Part shown: piece after piece, positions 63,202 to 64,000 of the stretch | Position numbering within the stretch: the first letter of the stretch is position 1 | Layout: every line of letters begins with the position of its first letter | Assembly (NCBI RefSeq): GCF_018968705.1 | Contig: NZ_CP076668.1 | Location: 3,545,001-3,609,000, forward strand | Reading direction: 5' to 3' | Origin: Pseudomonas lijiangensis | GTDB lineage: Bacteria > Pseudomonadota > Gammaproteobacteria > Pseudomonadales > Pseudomonadaceae | Length of the DNA stretch: 64,000 nucleotides | The notes under the pieces: generated by a model | What the model was told of the DNA's origin: nothing | Seen by the model: the letters and a program-made list of their open reading frames with translations, nothing else | Database searches by the model: none | Program-made: the position numbers and the translations under genes

Positions 63202-64000
63202 CTAAGCGATCAAATTATCAATTTCCTCCGCTGATAAACGTTTGAGTGCCTCCAGTGATTTAGTCAATTCGTCCTGTGCATGGTCACTTTTGCCATTTTT
63301 TTGCTCGATCACGGCAACCAGACCCGCCACGCAAGGTTGTTCGAACAACTCTTTCAACGAAACCTCGTGCTGCAATTGCTCGCGCACACGCACCAGCATC
63401 TGCACCGCCACCAGCGAGTGACCGCCCAGTTCGAAGAAGTTGTCGTTCAAACCCACCCGCTCGACTTTCAGCACGTCCGCCCAGATGGCTGCCAGTTGTT
63501 GCTCCAGCTCGCTTTGCGGCGCCACATAGCTGTTCTGCAACTGGCTGGTATCTGGCTTGGGCAAGGCCTTGCGGTCCAGCTTGCCGTTGCCGGTCAATGG
63601 CATGGCGTCCAGCACCACGAAATGGGTCGGCACCATGTAATCCGGCAGATGGGCCTTGAGTTCGGCTTTCAGTTGTTCGCGCAGGACCTGATGATCGATT
63701 CCTGAATCCTGAGGCACCAGATACGCCGCCAGTTGCCCGTCCAGCGCCAGCACGATGACTTCCCGGACGCTGGCCTGGGCCTGCAAGCGCGCCTCGATTT
63801 CACCCAGCTCGATACGGAAACCGCGGATCTTCACCTGATGGTCGATACGTCCGGCGTATTCGATCACGCCTTCAGAACGGTAACGGGCCAGATCGCCCGT
63901 GCGATACAGGCGACCGCCATCCTGAGAGAACGGGTCCGGCACAAAGCGCTCGGCGGTAAGCGCTGCACGGTTGTGATATCCCCGCGCCAGACCGGCATTA
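63202..64000 (-). CDS. Pyoverdine peptide synthetase, C-terminal A-T fragment (5' end outside window)
   Basis: Only the last ~265 residues of a synthetase are in the window, and the frame stays open to the right edge. They hold the end of an A domain (LYRTGDLARYRSEGVIEYAGRIDHQVKIRG, NGKLDRKALPKP), a T domain (NDNFFELGGHSLVAVQ) and a C-terminal tail, LEALKRLSAEEIDNLIA, that looks like a docking helix. No epimerase or thioesterase follows, so the chain passes on to the next protein, whose start is 14 bp downstream. The A-domain part is nearly identical to that of the downstream Thr module, suggesting threonine here too; the specificity residues lie outside the window. Confidence 0.9.
   Translation of the reverse strand, partial: NAGLARGYHNRAALTAERFVPDPFSQDGGRLYRTGDLARYRSEGVIEYAGRIDHQVKIRGFRIELGEIEARLQAQASVREVIVLALDGQLAAYLVPQDSGIDHQVLREQLKAELKAHLPDYMVPTHFVVLDAMPLTGNGKLDRKALPKPDTSQLQNSYVAPQSELEQQLAAIWADVLKVERVGLNDNFFELGGHSLVAVQMLVRVREQLQHEVSLKELFEQPCVAGLVAVIEQKNGKSDHAQDELTKSLEALKRLSAEEIDNLIA

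Overview
The window is chromosomal DNA from a fluorescent Pseudomonas of the P. syringae/P. cichorii type. The evidence is the GC-rich coding style, the Pseudomonas gene orders (leuCD-methyltransferase-leuB-asd; gltX beside tRNA-Glu/tRNA-Ala; uvrB), the REP-type intergenic palindromes and a complete pyoverdine maturation, export and uptake block. The last four amino acids predicted from the peptide synthetases (Thr-Gly-D-Asp-Ser) fit the pyoverdine reported for P. cichorii, in which a Gly replaces the first Ser of the P. syringae peptide; this points to a P. cichorii-like strain, by inference.

Layout. 1-4.7 kb: the 3' end of the ETF-ubiquinone oxidoreductase gene, a complete IS1182-type insertion sequence sitting exactly in the loop of a terminator, and a divergent AraC regulator/alcohol dehydrogenase pair. 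4.7-9.9 kb: a galactonate catabolism operon (kinase, aldolase, dehydratase, transporter) followed by its IclR-type regulator. 10-17.6 kb: a membrane acyltransferase, then asd, leuB, a methyltransferase, leuD and leuC, with a divergent LysR regulator. 17.7-23.2 kb: a PAS-PAS-GGDEF-EAL protein, a small heat-shock protein, dusC, a thioesterase, a TetR regulator and a four-gene tRNA array (Ala-Glu-Ala-Glu) driven by a strong promoter. 23.4-30.6 kb: gltX, a nested REP/MITE-like element, uvrB, an aromatic aminotransferase, a small secreted protein of unknown function and a nucleoside-hydrolase-like protein.

30.6-64 kb is the pyoverdine region. PvdR-PvdT-OpmQ form the export/recycling pump. PvdP, PvdM, PvdN and PvdO are the periplasmic maturation proteins, and PvdE exports ferribactin across the inner membrane. 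Two tandem FpvA-type TonB receptors with signalling domains follow. On the opposite strand lie three peptide synthetase genes: a partial one at the right edge, a two-module Thr-Gly protein, and a terminal Asp(E)-Ser-TE protein. Five iron-starvation (PvdS) promoters, each TAAAT-N16-CGT with exactly the same spacing, stand before pvdR, pvdP, pvdM and both receptor genes and tie the block into one regulon.

I did not find a wholly new system. The points most worth a second look are the IS insertion in a terminator loop, the REP-cored element family with conserved outer ends (including a copy nested in another REP palindrome and one lying between pvdO and pvdE), the near-identical threonine modules, the tandem receptors, and an orphan secreted protein bracketed by near-identical terminator repeats. 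Boundaries, domain positions and specificity codes were read by eye.
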